64,000 nucleotides of DNA from Uranotaenia lowii (taxonomy: Eukaryota > Arthropoda > Insecta > Diptera > Culicidae): contig NC_073693.1 of the NCBI RefSeq assembly GCF_029784155.1, positions 286,164,875 through 286,228,874 of the forward strand. The letters run 5' to 3'. Under the pieces are notes generated by a model, which did no database searches, was not told the DNA's origin, and saw nothing but the letters and a program-made list of their open reading frames with translations. Position numbers and translations under genes: made by a program. Each line of letters opens with the position of its first letter. The first letter of the stretch is position 1. Shown here in pieces: positions 48,268 to 59,510 of this stretch.

Positions 48268-50441
48268 TCTATATATATAAAAATGAATTTCTGTCTGTCT
48301 GTCTGTCTTTCTGTCTGTTCCCTATAGACTCGGAAACTACTTAACCGATTTACGTGAAACTTGGAGGCCGGGGAAGGTTCCTATTATAGTTTGGGACCCC
48401 TCCCCCTAACATGAAGGGGGGAGTGGCCTCCCAAACAAAAGACAATTTTTTGCATAACTCGAGAACCAATCAAGCAAGTGGTATCAAATTTAGCATGGGG
48501 TGGTATTTGAGAATGGAGAATATTTCAATGAATATAAGGTACCCCTCCCTCCTCTCAGTGGGGTGATCGAAAGGAGGGAGGGGGGCTACCTTACAATTTT
48601 TCATGTAACTCGAAAATTATTCAAGATATTGGATCCAAATTTGGCATGGGAAGGTATTTTGATACGAAAAATATTTCAATGATTATTTGAGACCCCTCCC
48701 TTTTTGCAGTTGAAAGGGGGAGGGGCCTCTTTAATATTTTTTTACATAACTCAAAAACTTATAAAGCAAATGGAACCAAATTTGTCATGGGAAGGTATTT
48801 GGATACGAAAAATATTTCTATGATTATTTGAAACCCCTCCCTCTTTTCAGTAGGGAGATATAAAGGGGGGAGGGGCCCTCTTTTTAATTTTTAAATAACT
48901 CAAATACTAATCAAGCAAATGGAATCAAATTGGGCTGGGCGGATATTTGGGAACGTGACATGTTCTAATGATTGTTTGAGACCCCTTCCTTCTTTCAGCG
49001 GGGAGGAGAATTTTCATACAATTTTTAATACATAACTCAAGAAATACAACAGCAAATGGAACCAAATTTGGCATAGAACGATATTTGGGTACCAGAAATG
49101 CTTATATGAATATTTGGTATCCCTCACTCCTTCAAAAAGGTGTATGAAAAGGGGCAGAAGAGGTCTCCCTTACAATCTTCAGTATAACTGGAGAGCTGAT
49201 CCAGCAAATTGAACCAAATTTGGCAAGTGAGGGTATTTGGATACGAGAAATATTTCTATTATAAATTGAAGCCCACTTTTATCAGCGGAAAGATATAAAG
49301 GGGGAAAGGAGGGCTTCCATACAATTCTTTTGCACAACTCGAGAATTAATAAAGCAAATGAAATAAAATTTGGTATCAAAAAGTATTTGGGTACAAAAAA
49401 CACTTTTGTGAATATTAAGTTCTCACTCCTCCATTCAATGGGGAGAACGGAAGGGGGATGGTACTCCCTTTCAAGTTTATGCATAACTCAAGAATTTACA
49501 ACGCAAATAAAACCAAATTGGGCATGGGATGGTAGTTTAATACGAGATTTTTTTTTTATGTCAAACAATTCATTTCTTGCAGTGCGATGATAGAATTGGG
49601 AATAAAGGAAGGGAAGAGGAAAGCTTACATTTAACTTTTTTTTACAAAGCCCGAGAAATGGACAAAACTTAACATGGAAAATCATTTTTGTATGATTCTA
49701 TGAATATCTGACACACTATCCTCCTTTCAGTGAGTAGGTTTACATGGGAGGAGGGAGGTGAGCCCAATACAATTTTGTTAGCATAAGTTCTCAATTTATG
49801 CTAACGAAGCCAACAAATGGAAGCAAATATGACTTGGAAAGGTATTTGGTTACGAGATATTTTTCGACGATTGTTATAGACCCTTACGCTTTACAGTGTA
49901 GAGAGGGGAAAAAAGAAGGGGACTCTTTATAAATTATGTTGTAAAGCTTAAAAACTTATTAACCAATGGAGTTATATTTGATATAAGAGAATTTTTGGGC
50001 ACGAAAAAATGGGTATGATTATTTAAGACCACGATCTCCATTCAGCAGGGGGTGAAGGGAAGGACAGGGGGGGGGGGGGGGGTCTCTTATCAGTTTTAAG
50101 CTTAAATCCAGAGAATATTAAGCAAAAACAACCATATTTAATTAGTTAGATTGTTGCGTACGATTAATTTGAGACACTCCTTTTTTAGGGCGAAGCTTAA
50201 AGAAACAGATTAAAATTATCAGATCTTAAACACAAATTTATATATCAGAATTCAGAAAATAAGTTTAAGTCAACTTTGTATTGCAATTCAAAATTCCAGC
50301 TGCAGCTCTCATTTTATAGCGGTTGCTTATGAATTATGTTACAACTTGATTTAAAATAATGCCAACGAAACAATAAAAATTTGAATAATTTCCGAAAATA
50401 TCTTTTTTTAATGGTGTAGCAAAGCACACCGGGTCAGCTAG
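48268..50441 (+). mobile_element. Non-autonomous Helitron, 2174 bp
   Basis: Starts TCTATATATATAAAAATG followed by (CTGT)n and CTATAGACTCGGAAACTACT, a 5' end common in insect Helitrons. Ends GCACACCGGGTCAGCTAG, giving the canonical 3' CTAG. It is inserted between A (48267) and T (50442), as Helitrons do, with no target duplication. There is no Rep/helicase frame. Almost the whole interior is a diverged tandem array (see separate entry). Its 3' end lies only 33 bp before the second assembly gap. Confidence 0.9.
48460..50135. repeat. About 12 diverged ~147-bp tandem units inside the Helitron
   Basis: Each unit has CATAACTCRAGAATTAATCA, GCAAATGGAACCAAATTTGG, CATGGGAAGGTATTTGGATA, TATTTCTATGATTATTTGAG and a purine/pyrimidine block (ACCCCTCCCTCCTTTCAGT, GGGGAGGGG). 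Unit landmarks recur near 48475, 48620, 48770, 48915, 49055, 49205, 49350, 49500, 49665, 49815, 49965 and 50115. Units toward the 3' end are the most diverged. Confidence 0.85.
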
Positions 50442-50474
50442 TAAGAAAATAAAAAAAAATCGATTTTTCGAAAG

Positions 50475-50974
50475 NNNNNNNNNNNNNNNNNNNNNNNNNN
50501 NNNNNNNNNNNNNNNNNNNNNNNNNNNNNNNNNNNNNNNNNNNNNNNNNNNNNNNNNNNNNNNNNNNNNNNNNNNNNNNNNNNNNNNNNNNNNNNNNNNN
50601 NNNNNNNNNNNNNNNNNNNNNNNNNNNNNNNNNNNNNNNNNNNNNNNNNNNNNNNNNNNNNNNNNNNNNNNNNNNNNNNNNNNNNNNNNNNNNNNNNNNN
50701 NNNNNNNNNNNNNNNNNNNNNNNNNNNNNNNNNNNNNNNNNNNNNNNNNNNNNNNNNNNNNNNNNNNNNNNNNNNNNNNNNNNNNNNNNNNNNNNNNNNN
50801 NNNNNNNNNNNNNNNNNNNNNNNNNNNNNNNNNNNNNNNNNNNNNNNNNNNNNNNNNNNNNNNNNNNNNNNNNNNNNNNNNNNNNNNNNNNNNNNNNNNN
50901 NNNNNNNNNNNNNNNNNNNNNNNNNNNNNNNNNNNNNNNNNNNNNNNNNNNNNNNNNNNNNNNNNNNNNNNNNN
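50475..50974. other. Assembly gap, exactly 500 N
   Basis: Placeholder-length gap; open frames spanning it are artefacts. Confidence 0.99.
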
Positions 50975-51089
50975 AAGATAATCATAACTATGATACATAT
51001 AAAGTCAATCGTATAAACTCGATTTCTAACTTCATATCTCGTTGTTGCTAACATAATTCAAAGTTCGGAACGATATTCGAACTGATGTT

Positions 51090-51420
51090 CTAAATTAAGG
51101 TTGCCGGATTTCCCGGTTTTTCCCGGATTTGCCCGGATATTTTATATAAAATTTGGGAACAGTCCGGCCCGGCTCGGTTGCCCGGATTTTATTGAAAATG
51201 TCCGTATTTTGCACGGATTGATTCACTTTATTTGGCAAATCTAACAAAAAAAAAATACAAATTCTGTTGAGTTTTTTTTCTATTTATGCCTCTAAAATGA
51301 TTGTTTTTGAGCAAGTGCATTACAAAAAAACTCATGAAAGATTTTTTGGAAGCGATACGGAATACGATTTAAAATCTGTCGATGAGTTTTTATGAAAAAA
51401 ATTCAAAAGCTTTCAAATAA
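51090..51420. mobile_element. CCCGGA-rich MITE, truncated copy
   Basis: GGTTGCCGGATTTCCCGG..., then GATTCACTTTATTTGGCAAA, aligns along about 300 bp with 10304-10590. The right terminus is missing. Confidence 0.55.
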
Positions 51421-51677
51421 GCCTAACCTATCTGCAATAATTTTAAACCCTCTACTGCATACGATCCCGTATATGTCCTCCATGATTTTTTTTATATATT
51501 TTAGCATAATTTATTACTGTAACTGAATTCAAACAATTTGAACGGTTGAAAAATTCAGTTAGAAATTATAAGACCTTAAAAAAATTTCTCGTTCCTTACA
51601 CTATTTAAATAATAAACTCTATTGAAAAACAATTATGGTGTTTGACGTAAATCGTTAGTTAGAGGTTAATAAAGTTA

Positions 51678-52844
51678 TTCTGCGCCTCGTGTGACGTGAC
51701 GATAGTAGAGTCACCCAAGTCACTCTATTCCAGCAGTCGGTTTAGGTGAGGAACGTCACTTCGGATGAACTTTGTGAGTTCTTATCCTATTCTCGTAGTC
51801 ACCGTGGATGAGAATCGCCGCATTCGGGTGACGATTTTAGGTGACAATTGTCGGTACCTTTTCAGGTGGTGACGAGATAGAAATTCAATGAAAAATGTAT
51901 GAAACAGGGAATAATTTGGCTCTAAAAGTTCAACAACATTAAAATATGACCATTTAAAAAACAAAACAACGAACAAATCTAGATTCGTTGAACTAATTCG
52001 GCAATCGATGAGGATTGACGGTACCTTTTCAGGTAGTGTCGAAAAAGAAATTTAACAGAAAATTTATGTACATGGGAATAAAAGGCTCTAAATAGTTAAT
52101 TAAATGATAAAGATTGATAGTTTTGAAAAGATGGAAGCAAACATGTATGATTTTTTTTATTTATGTAATTTTTTTGGCAAAATGTGAAAACGTGAAAACA
52201 CGGACACATTGACAATTAAATATTAGCAATTAGGCCGTTTATTTTCACTACTATCATTAGGATCATTTTTCCTCGAAACTTTTCCCAACATAAGTAACAA
52301 AAATTACGTATGTTGTTCCACCTCAACTGGTCCGCAAATTCAACGTTTTCCGGCTTATTTCCGTTCTTGGGTTTTCGACGGAATACCACGACTTTCCTGT
52401 GGCGCAGCCTCCAAGATGGCGAAGTCATGTTGTAAGTTCTTGTTCAGTTCTAAGATTGCGACCACTTTTCCAAATCTAAAAAATGACAATAAAATTAGTA
52501 AAGAATCAGTACGCCACAATCAACTAACTGTTCGGATCGGCAATTTCCGGCATGCCACGGTGGTAGCCTCGGTTGGGGAAAATATATAAACCGGCACCAT
52601 TCGAAGCCGTCGGCAACCGAAATTCTAACCCGTTACACAAAAAACTAATTCGGAAAATCCGAAGCGAGAGCAAAATCAAAACAGCACCAGCTAAATTCTA
52701 CCATTTTGACAGATGTTTTCACTCGGTCACTCACCTAGAATCAACCTTTGTCACTTTACCCACATCGACTACGGGAATAAGGTGACAAATCTCACGGTTA
52801 CTCCGAGGTGAGGTGACAATTATCACGTCACACGCGGCGCAGAA
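51678..52844. mobile_element. 1.17-kb TA-flanked TIR element
   Basis: TIR TTCTGCGCCTCGTGTGACGT / inverse of TTCTGCGCCGCGTGTGACGT, with TA at 51676-51677 and 52845-52846. A direct repeat of the GGTACCTTTTCAGGT block lies inside (51854 and 52020). A minus-strand frame (52216-52428) with basic sequence ([18 protein letters not shown]) may be a captured or decayed exon; it is not a recognisable transposase. Confidence 0.65.
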
Positions 52845-52847
52845 TAA

Positions 52848-53765
52848 GGGCAAAAGTTGGTCAAAATAAATATGCATGTATTTATATAACTGTTTGGTGA
52901 AAAACTATCAGAAAATTATCAAACTTTAGCTAAAATTTTAATGCAGCTAGTTAAAAAAATATTGCAAATAAATATCAACAAAGCAAGTACAACTCATTTA
53001 ACCGTTCAGGTCAATAGAATTTTTTTTATTCGGAACCGAGTTTTGATAACCTGGTAAAATATATCGTCTAAAATATTAAGAAACTAAAATCAATTATATC
53101 AACAAAATCGGTCAACATTTGTGGCCAGAGAAACGCCAACAAATTATAGGTAAAATTTGCCAGATGCAAAAATGTGCCAAATTTCGTTAACTTTCAAATC
53201 CTTTTTTCAAAATTTATCTTGGGTGACTTAAACATTTTTGACGATTCATTGATTGAAAAGTACGGTTTTTACGTCACTTTTTCACATTTTTGTGGTCATG
53301 ATCTTAAAAAAATTTAAAAAAAAATCCATGTGTGCAAAGTATAGCTTCTAACTTCTAAGCATTCTTGGAAACTAAGTGATTTTTAGCACTCCGTAGCTGA
53401 TCTACAGTATTTTTTCCGAAGCAGGTTTTTTTTTCTTAGACTTTGAATAATAGAAATCTGAAGTATTGCAGCTGAATACTGTGTGGAAATGATATATGAG
53501 TTACATTACAAGGTTTTCAATACTATGAACTGCAAAAATCGGTTGAGAAACAAGAGAGATATATTGGTTCTAGTCAAGAGTGTCAAATTGACACTCTATA
53601 GGAATTGTAACGGCTACAAATTTCAGGGACGGATGAGGTTTACTATAGATACATTATTTTAATAATTTAAAACGCCAAAGCTTTTCTGAATATGCATTTT
53701 TCGTACTGCCATATCCCAGATTGGGGCAAAAAAAAAATTAACAAAGACACGCTGTCTGACGCTGT
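52848..53765. other. AT-rich stretch, nothing recognised
   Basis: No coding or structured repeat seen. Confidence 0.5.
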
Positions 53766-54466
53766 CGCTGTGTAGTCCAAGTATTAATCTATTATTTCTG
53801 GAATTATCCTAGATGCGTTATTTTTTTGACTCGAGAAAAAAATCCAAAGTTTGTTAATTTTTAATACAAAATAATACAATAGACTGACCCTGCAAAGGAA
53901 AGTCCAATTAATTGCTATATGCAATAAAATAGTAAAATAAGCGATTTATTCCCATTTGTTACCATTTCGGTCAAATTTGTACCATTATAGTTAAATTAAA
54001 TTTCAAGAGGTATTTTTTTTTTGGAAATACATTTCAACCATAAAAATGGTGTAAACTTAAAGTGTGACATAAAATTAGATTTCCATTGCCAGCGGCTATA
54101 AAATACTGGATAGAATCAAAGTCTGCTATGCCAATGGTTATGAGATCGAATCTCTGTCGTTACACTGTTGAAATGTTACATGGTTGAAATGTTTTTCCAA
54201 GGAAAATGACCTCCTTCGAAATTTAATTTAACAATAATGGTATAAATTTGACCAAAATGGTAACAAATCGTCTTTTTTACTAATCTATTGCATTTAGCTA
54301 TTAATTGTACGATGAAAATGTGACTTTTCCACGGAAAATGAAGGGTCAGTCTAATGTGTTATTTTGTATTGAAAAATAACGAAATTTGGATTTATTGTCG
54401 AGTTTAATAAACAACGCATCTAGGATAATTCCAAAAATAATAGATTAACACCTAAACTACACACTG
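53766..54466. mobile_element. Foldback element with ~250-bp inverted arms
   Basis: The left arm (53766-54015, CGCTGTGTAGTCCAAGTATT...) is the imperfect inverse of the right arm (54220-54466, ending ...AACACCTAAACTACACACTG). Shared blocks include AATCTATTATTTCTGGAATT, GATGCGTTATT / AACAACGCATC and GTTACCATTTCGGTCAAATT. The loop holds a B-box-like GAGATCGAATCTC. No protein. Confidence 0.75.
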
Positions 54467-55505
54467 TATTTTTTTTCTAATCATCATATGAATTTGATGG
54501 CTTCGACAACGTTGCTTTAAAAGGTATTGGCTGCCACTTTGTAGAAGACAATTTTACTCTATCTTTTCAATTAAAAAAGTTTGTGTGTCAAAATCATGGA
54601 ACAAATGACACGTCCTTATATCTGATACTGTATAATTAAAGCACATTCTTTGATGAGCATCTTTGCTTAATCCTTTCATGTTGTAAACGGTTCGCAACAG
54701 TAATGGAATGGAATACTGGCATTAAGTGTTTCAAGATCAGGAAAACATCAGATTTCTCAAAAATGTAGGCTTTGGATAGCCATATGAAACTTTTCGTGGT
54801 AAAGCAAGTTTATGATAAGCACCGACATGATAGTTCAGAATCATACGTAAATCGACCTTCGTGGTAAAAGGTTCCTGATAATTAAAACGCACAGTTCGGA
54901 ATTCCAAGTAACCAAATCACTCTTCGAGAAACTAATTACATATTCAAAATAAATGTATCCTCACCAAACTTTGGAACTGAGTCTTAAAGGGTAATCATTA
55001 CTCAGTGACATATTTTATGTACACGTTCGTCACCAAGCTAGAGGTGACGCAAAATATGTTCAACTTTTAAAAGCCAAAACACCAACTAGATATATAGTTT
55101 CGACTTCAAACTTCGTCTAGTGAACAGTGGAAGATTCGGTAATAATGTAAGATAATTTTAAATGAAAACTAGAACTTCGTATTGATGTTTTAACAAGTTG
55201 TACGCATTTTGCAGTGAGTGTGGCGCTTGGAGCGCCCCATGTCATAATATTCCGAAACAACTTTGCAGTTAATTTATTTTCATTTTTTTTAATTCATATG
55301 AACGTGCTGATAATTTCTATGGATAAGCATTCCCTTTGGGTAGATCATGAACCGTTGAAGCACATTTGAAATCTATATTTTCTTCGCATTGAAACCACTT
55401 TTGCCGGGCCATTTCACTTTCCTTACTCCCTAATTATATTCCACACTACCAGTTGAATAACACTCGAATAGGAATAAGCAATGATGTCAAAGAATAGTAA
55501 CTTAC
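54467..55505. other. AT-rich stretch, nothing recognised
   Basis: No coding exon or clear repeat. Confidence 0.45.
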
Positions 55506-55565
55506 GATGCTGCACGAACTGATCGAAAGCCAAAACAACACTGATGCCACTAATTTGGCTGCCAT
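55506..55565 (-). CDS. Candidate signal-peptide exon (first coding exon)
   Basis: The minus-strand ATG at 55563-55565 sits in strong context (A at -3, G at +4) and encodes MAAKLVASVLFWLSISSCSI, a textbook signal peptide: short charged start, hydrophobic core LVASVLFWLSI, small residues before the likely cleavage site. It ends exactly at a consensus donor GTAAGT (55500-55505) in phase 0. On the same strand downstream lies the Cys-rich protein exon at 25580, which lacks a signal. The phases (0 and 2) do not join directly, so either one more small exon lies between or this belongs to another secreted protein. Confidence 0.6.
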
Positions 55566-55870
55566 CCTCGTCGAAAGGTTTCCGGACACCGCTTATCTCG
55601 AGCAATTATTTATTCTAGGACAGTTAACGACTATATAGAACTAATAACAATCACGTTAACAGGAGCACCTTCAAGTGAAGTTTGGTAAATAAACCACTCT
55701 TATAGCTGCTGATTTGATATGAAAAAGTCTAATAAATTGTTACTAGGAATTTAAAAGTAGACGACGATCAGGAGAATAAGCACCGGTAACGGTTGCAGTC
55801 GAACTGATCGTTTTGCAACTGCAGTTGATCGGTTTGTACCTTACCGGTGATGAGCATGTTTTTGTTGCAA
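55566..55870 (-). promoter_or_regulatory. Candidate promoter/5'UTR of the signal-peptide exon
   Basis: Minus-strand CTATATAG (55633-55640) is a possible TATA box. Further up, GATCAGTTCGACTGC (near 55800-55815) contains the TCAGT initiator. CACCGGTAA at 55784-55792 is mirrored by TTACCGGTG at 55842-55850, a 9-bp inverted repeat around the initiator. Which start is used cannot be told. Confidence 0.3.
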
Positions 55871-56700
55871 TAATGATGAACTTTGGTGACGGCAGGTTAT
55901 CTCACGAGTGGCAGATTTGATCAAGTTGATGCTGCTAATAATATGTACAGTTGTTTTCAACTTGTTATTCCACACTCATTGTTTATGTTTTATAGCGCCT
56001 TATTATGTGTTAGTTGATTGGAGCTCCTCTAGTTAAACCACTGTCCGGTCGCGAAATATCGCCAATTTCCGATCACGTTGAAAAAGGCTTTTTTAGATAA
56101 TTTTATAGTGTTTTTTTTTTATTTGCTGACTGGATTATATGAACTAATTGTTAAATAGGGTCTCTGGAGCCACCATAAATGTTTCAAGAAAACAGTCGCA
56201 CTAACTTAGTTTTATCCATCGCAGTCAGCTTTTATAAGAATTAGCCATACGAACAAATTCCACCTAGAGAGAATCAAATAAAATTGTTGCTGCGGAGCAT
56301 CAGTTAATAGAGATACGTTGATGTGCCCGAAAGAAATCAATGATGTTGTTGGTACCACGTAGAATTCAGGAGCGCTTTATATGTAATATGTGTAATATAC
56401 TGATTCGATTTAGAGTCATTTTTGAATTTCTCAAACCCTGGGGCTTTAAAAGCTTCGTTTTGGTCCAAAACTCATCCATGATTTTTTGCAATGGTTTTTG
56501 TGCCAATTTATAAATTTCTTACAGGAAATTTTCCGCTGAACAACTTTGTCGAATATCGAGAAAACGAAATTAGGTCAGTTATCTTGATCGTTACCAAGGT
56601 GTGTATATATTCAGGAGGTGTTACCGAATATCGAATTCCCGATTCAGCCATTTTGGCTATGTAGGCTATGCAACTATGCGGAACTCATGAAGTTTGTTTA
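55871..56700. other. No gene recognised
   Basis: AT-rich with no supported feature. Confidence 0.45.
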
Positions 56701-58015
56701 AAGAGTGATACGGTCAAAATTTGGTTAATATCAACTTGACGTATTTATTTCAATTTTGCATTTCAAAAAACCTGAACACCCCTCATTTTGAAGGTGTGTG
56801 TGTGTGTGTAGAATGTTGCTCCTATTTTGATTTTGGAATTCACTCTTCAGTTGTCAAAATGTCGTCCAAAAAAGAAGAGCAGCGTATCAAAATTTTGCTC
56901 GCGCATCGCGAAAATCCGAGCTACTCGCACGCAAAGCTAGCAAAATCGCTAAAAGTTGCCAAAACCAACCGTTACAAATGTAATTAAAATGTTTGGGGAA
57001 CGTTTGTCGACAGCCAGGAAGTCTGGATTGGAGGGAAATCGAAAACCGGAAGCCGCTGAGACGACAAAGAGAGTTGCCGGTAGTTTCAAGCGAAACCCTA
57101 ACCTCTCTGTCCGAGATGCTGCAAATAAGCTGGGTGTATCGTCTACAACCGTGCATCGAGCTAAAAAACGAGCCGGACTATCGACTTACAAAAAAGTAGA
57201 GACTATTATCGCAATGATAAACAAAATACGACGGCCAAATCCCGGAGGCTGTACAAGACGATGCTAACGAAGTTTGACTGCTTGGTAATGGACGACGAAA
57301 CCTACGTCGAAGCCGACTACAAGCAGCTTCCGGGACAGGAGCTTATACGGCAAAAGGAAAGGGAAAAATAGCAGATATTTTCAAGCACACGAAACTGTCA
57401 CAGTTCGCGAAGAAATATCTGGTTTGGCAAGCCATCTGTACCTGTGGCTTGAAAAGCAGCATTTTCATAGCTTCCGGGACTGTCAACGTCAACCAAGAAA
57501 TTTACGCGAAAGAGTGTTTGAATAAACGTCTGCTGCCTTTCCTGAAGAAACACGGTTGTTCCGTACTGTTTTGGCCAGATTTGGCATCTTGACATTACGG
57601 TAAAAAGGCCATGGAGTGATATGCCGCCAACAACGTGCAGGTGGTTCCCAAGGACAAGAACCCCCCCCCCCCCCCCCCAACACGCCAGAGCTCCTTCCAA
57701 TTGAGAAATACTGGGCTATTGTCAAGCGGAACCTAAAGAAGACCAAAACAACTGCTAAGGACGAGCAGCAGTTCAAGGCAAACTGGCTTTCTGCGGCAAA
57801 GAAGGTGGACAAGGTGGCTGTACAAAATCTGATGGCAGGGGTTAAGCGTAAGGCCTGGCAATTCGGATTTGGAAAAGCGGAAGCCTGACAGAATATTTTT
57901 CCTGAATTTTATACTAATTAAACTTGAAAAAGAAATTTAATTTGAATTTTTAAATAAACGATTTCACCAATTTACACGCGTTTTCTCTTGACCAAATTTT
58001 GACCGTATCAACCTT
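56701..58015 (+). mobile_element. ITmD37E mariner, full-length, multiply frameshifted
   Basis: 1315 bp bounded by TA (56699-56700, 58016-58017), both TIRs present (one mismatch in each). The transposase start is at 56861. Lesions against the other copies: one extra base near 56961 (in KVAKS/T), disruption and a short deletion at 57200-57245, two bases lost near 57340, a one-base gain at about 57570, a TGA in the conserved SCHY stretch after FWPDLA (near 57591), and an 18-base C homopolymer at 57661-57678. The catalytic motifs VMDDETYV, WPDLAS and PIEKYW are all still readable in pieces. Confidence 0.93.
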
Positions 58016-58799
58016 TACCTAGAAAAAAGGTAAATTTTACGTTTTTGAGATTCACTGAGCAAAAAGGTAGATTCTACCGTTTTTTCCGTTCACTGACTAA
58101 AAGGGTATATCGTACCCTGCTTGGCTGGATCATCAATAAAAATAAACAAAAACAAAACTTATTAAAAATTTGATACTTATTAAAGATAGACGGGGACTTT
58201 GGCCTTTCAACTTTTATTTTGGGAATCCATGACCGTGTATTGAAAAAAAAAATATTGTTGGGGCAAGACTACTGCGATATCCTTTCCCTATACTCGTGGA
58301 AATCCGGTTTTGCTCTTTTTTTTATTTGTTTGCGCATATATTACACGACTTATTATACCGTATTCGTTTTCACCACCCGAAAGTTTTGCACCATCCACGC
58401 TGAAAACGAGCATGAATCGAGTTTTGCACTCTCCTTTGTAGGTGTGCGTGAAATCGGCAGTGTCAACAAAAAACATCAAGCTGTCAAAAATCCATTACAG
58501 CTGGTATTTTGTTTTCGTTTTACTTCGAAAATTGAAATGAAATTTACTTTAGTTGATCATTGTCTTTTAAACAATATGAAAATTTTAGCATGAATTTATG
58601 TATTATGTTGAATTGTTAAGATTTCAGATTTATTTTGCTTAGTAGATTCGCCTCTGGCTCTGATGAACTGCAATACCGGCTGATTCTGGGCGGTCTATGT
58701 TTGCTGCTGCTAGACTGCAGTTACCCCAGCTTGAAGGTTCCGGTATTTTGAACGTTTATTTCTCGCAAATCCTTCGTTCGAGTACCTATTTCCATTTAA
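58016..58799. other. Repeat-like stretch, no gene
   Basis: 58020-58110 has AAGGTAAATTTTACG and AAAGGTAGATTCTACCG words related to 59930-60000. The sequence AAAACGAGCATGAA at 58401 recurs at 59422 next to a GTGCACTACC palindrome cluster. Confidence 0.4.
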
Positions 58800-58925
58800 G
58801 ATTACAAAAAAAAAATCTTGGGTGCGGGTGTAGTATCGAACTACCGTTTTTGGAGGGCAACGGGTGGGAATCCGGGAATTGGCGCAACCGAGCATCGTCA
58901 CTCTAAGGCACAGCTCGAAGCTTGC
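58800..58925 (-). repeat. tRNA-derived SINE-like segment
   Basis: Minus strand: GTGCCTTAGAGTGACGATGC resembles an A box; GGTAGTTCGATACTACACCC contains a B-box-like GTTCGATAC; a T-rich end (CAAGATTTTTTTTT) follows. Arrangement fits a tRNA-related SINE. Confidence 0.45.
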
Positions 58926-58978
58926 TGCTAGTAGAGTAGCTTCGATGCAGCTGAACGCTTCTTGCTGTGAAGACCAAC

Positions 58979-59155
58979 TTATAGAACCCTCCCGAACAAA
59001 AATACTTTTCGGTTTGGGCGATTCCACCAGATCTTTGGGTTGGCCTTTTTGCACTCTGATTTGCTGCTCTTTTTCGGCATCGCCTGGAACCGATTGCAGC
59101 AAGCCTTCTGGACACATTTCTTCTTGGGAGCGTTGTTTGCTTTGGAACGTGCCAT
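58979..59155 (-). CDS. Small basic, cysteine-containing ORF, unidentified
   Basis: 58 codons beginning MARSKANNAPKKKCVQKACC and rich in Lys, Asn and Cys (five Cys), with third-codon positions clearly more GC-rich than in the overlapping frames. A longer overlapping minus frame (58710-59282) has weaker composition and is probably its shadow. Small Lys/Cys-rich proteins of this sort include sperm chromatin proteins, but I see no diagnostic motif. It could also be an exon or a relic. Confidence 0.3.
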   Translation of the reverse strand: MARSKANNAPKKKCVQKACCNRFQAMPKKSSKSECKKANPKIWWNRPNRKVFLFGRVL

Positions 59156-59382
59156 CCAGGTGAAATTCTCTGCCTCTGTTGGAAACGACACTGGTATTGA
59201 ATCCGGAACAAGTTTCCGTTCTTCGGGATAAAAAGAGAAAAAACATCTCGAACGCAATTTTTGCGGTATAGAAATAAACCAACCAGCTGATATTTGTTTA
59301 CATCGGGAAGCACGTGTTTTCAAAATTCATGATAGTATTGGTGAGAGCGCAAGCAACACCAAATATTTTCAGAGTGTTCCAC

Positions 59383-59475
59383 CGTCCACTTTATGGTGCA
59401 CTACCAGTGCACTACTTATCGTGAAAACGAGCATGAAAACGATAAAAAGTGCACTACCGGTAGTGCACCGGTGCA
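59383..59475. repeat. GTGCACTACCGGTAGTGCAC palindrome cluster
   Basis: GTGCACTACC and its inverse GGTAGTGCAC alternate several times around an AAAACGAGCATGAAAACGA spacer, forming nested hairpins. Confidence 0.5.
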
Positions 59476-59510
59476 CCACCACTTGAAAACGAATTCTCTA
59501 TTAGGCTTAC

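Larger units (their letters stand above)
25581..55505 (-). other. Putative ~30-kb intron span (conditional on linking the signal exon)
   Basis: If 55506-55565 belongs to the Cys-rich protein gene, everything between it and 25580 is intron apart from one undetected small exon. It contains the mariner copies, Helitron and decayed gene listed separately, and the second scaffold gap. Confidence 0.35.

Noticed and set aside
50434..51054. Open frames across the second N run
   Set aside because: Artefact of masked bases.
58219..58593. 124-codon plus-strand open frame
   Set aside because: Contains dispersed repeat sequence shared with 59400-59475, has no splice context and no protein-like conservation.
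58710..59313. 136-190-codon minus-strand frames overlapping the small basic ORF
   Set aside because: Third-position composition is better in the 58-codon frame, and the longer ones run into the SINE-like segment; treated as shadows.
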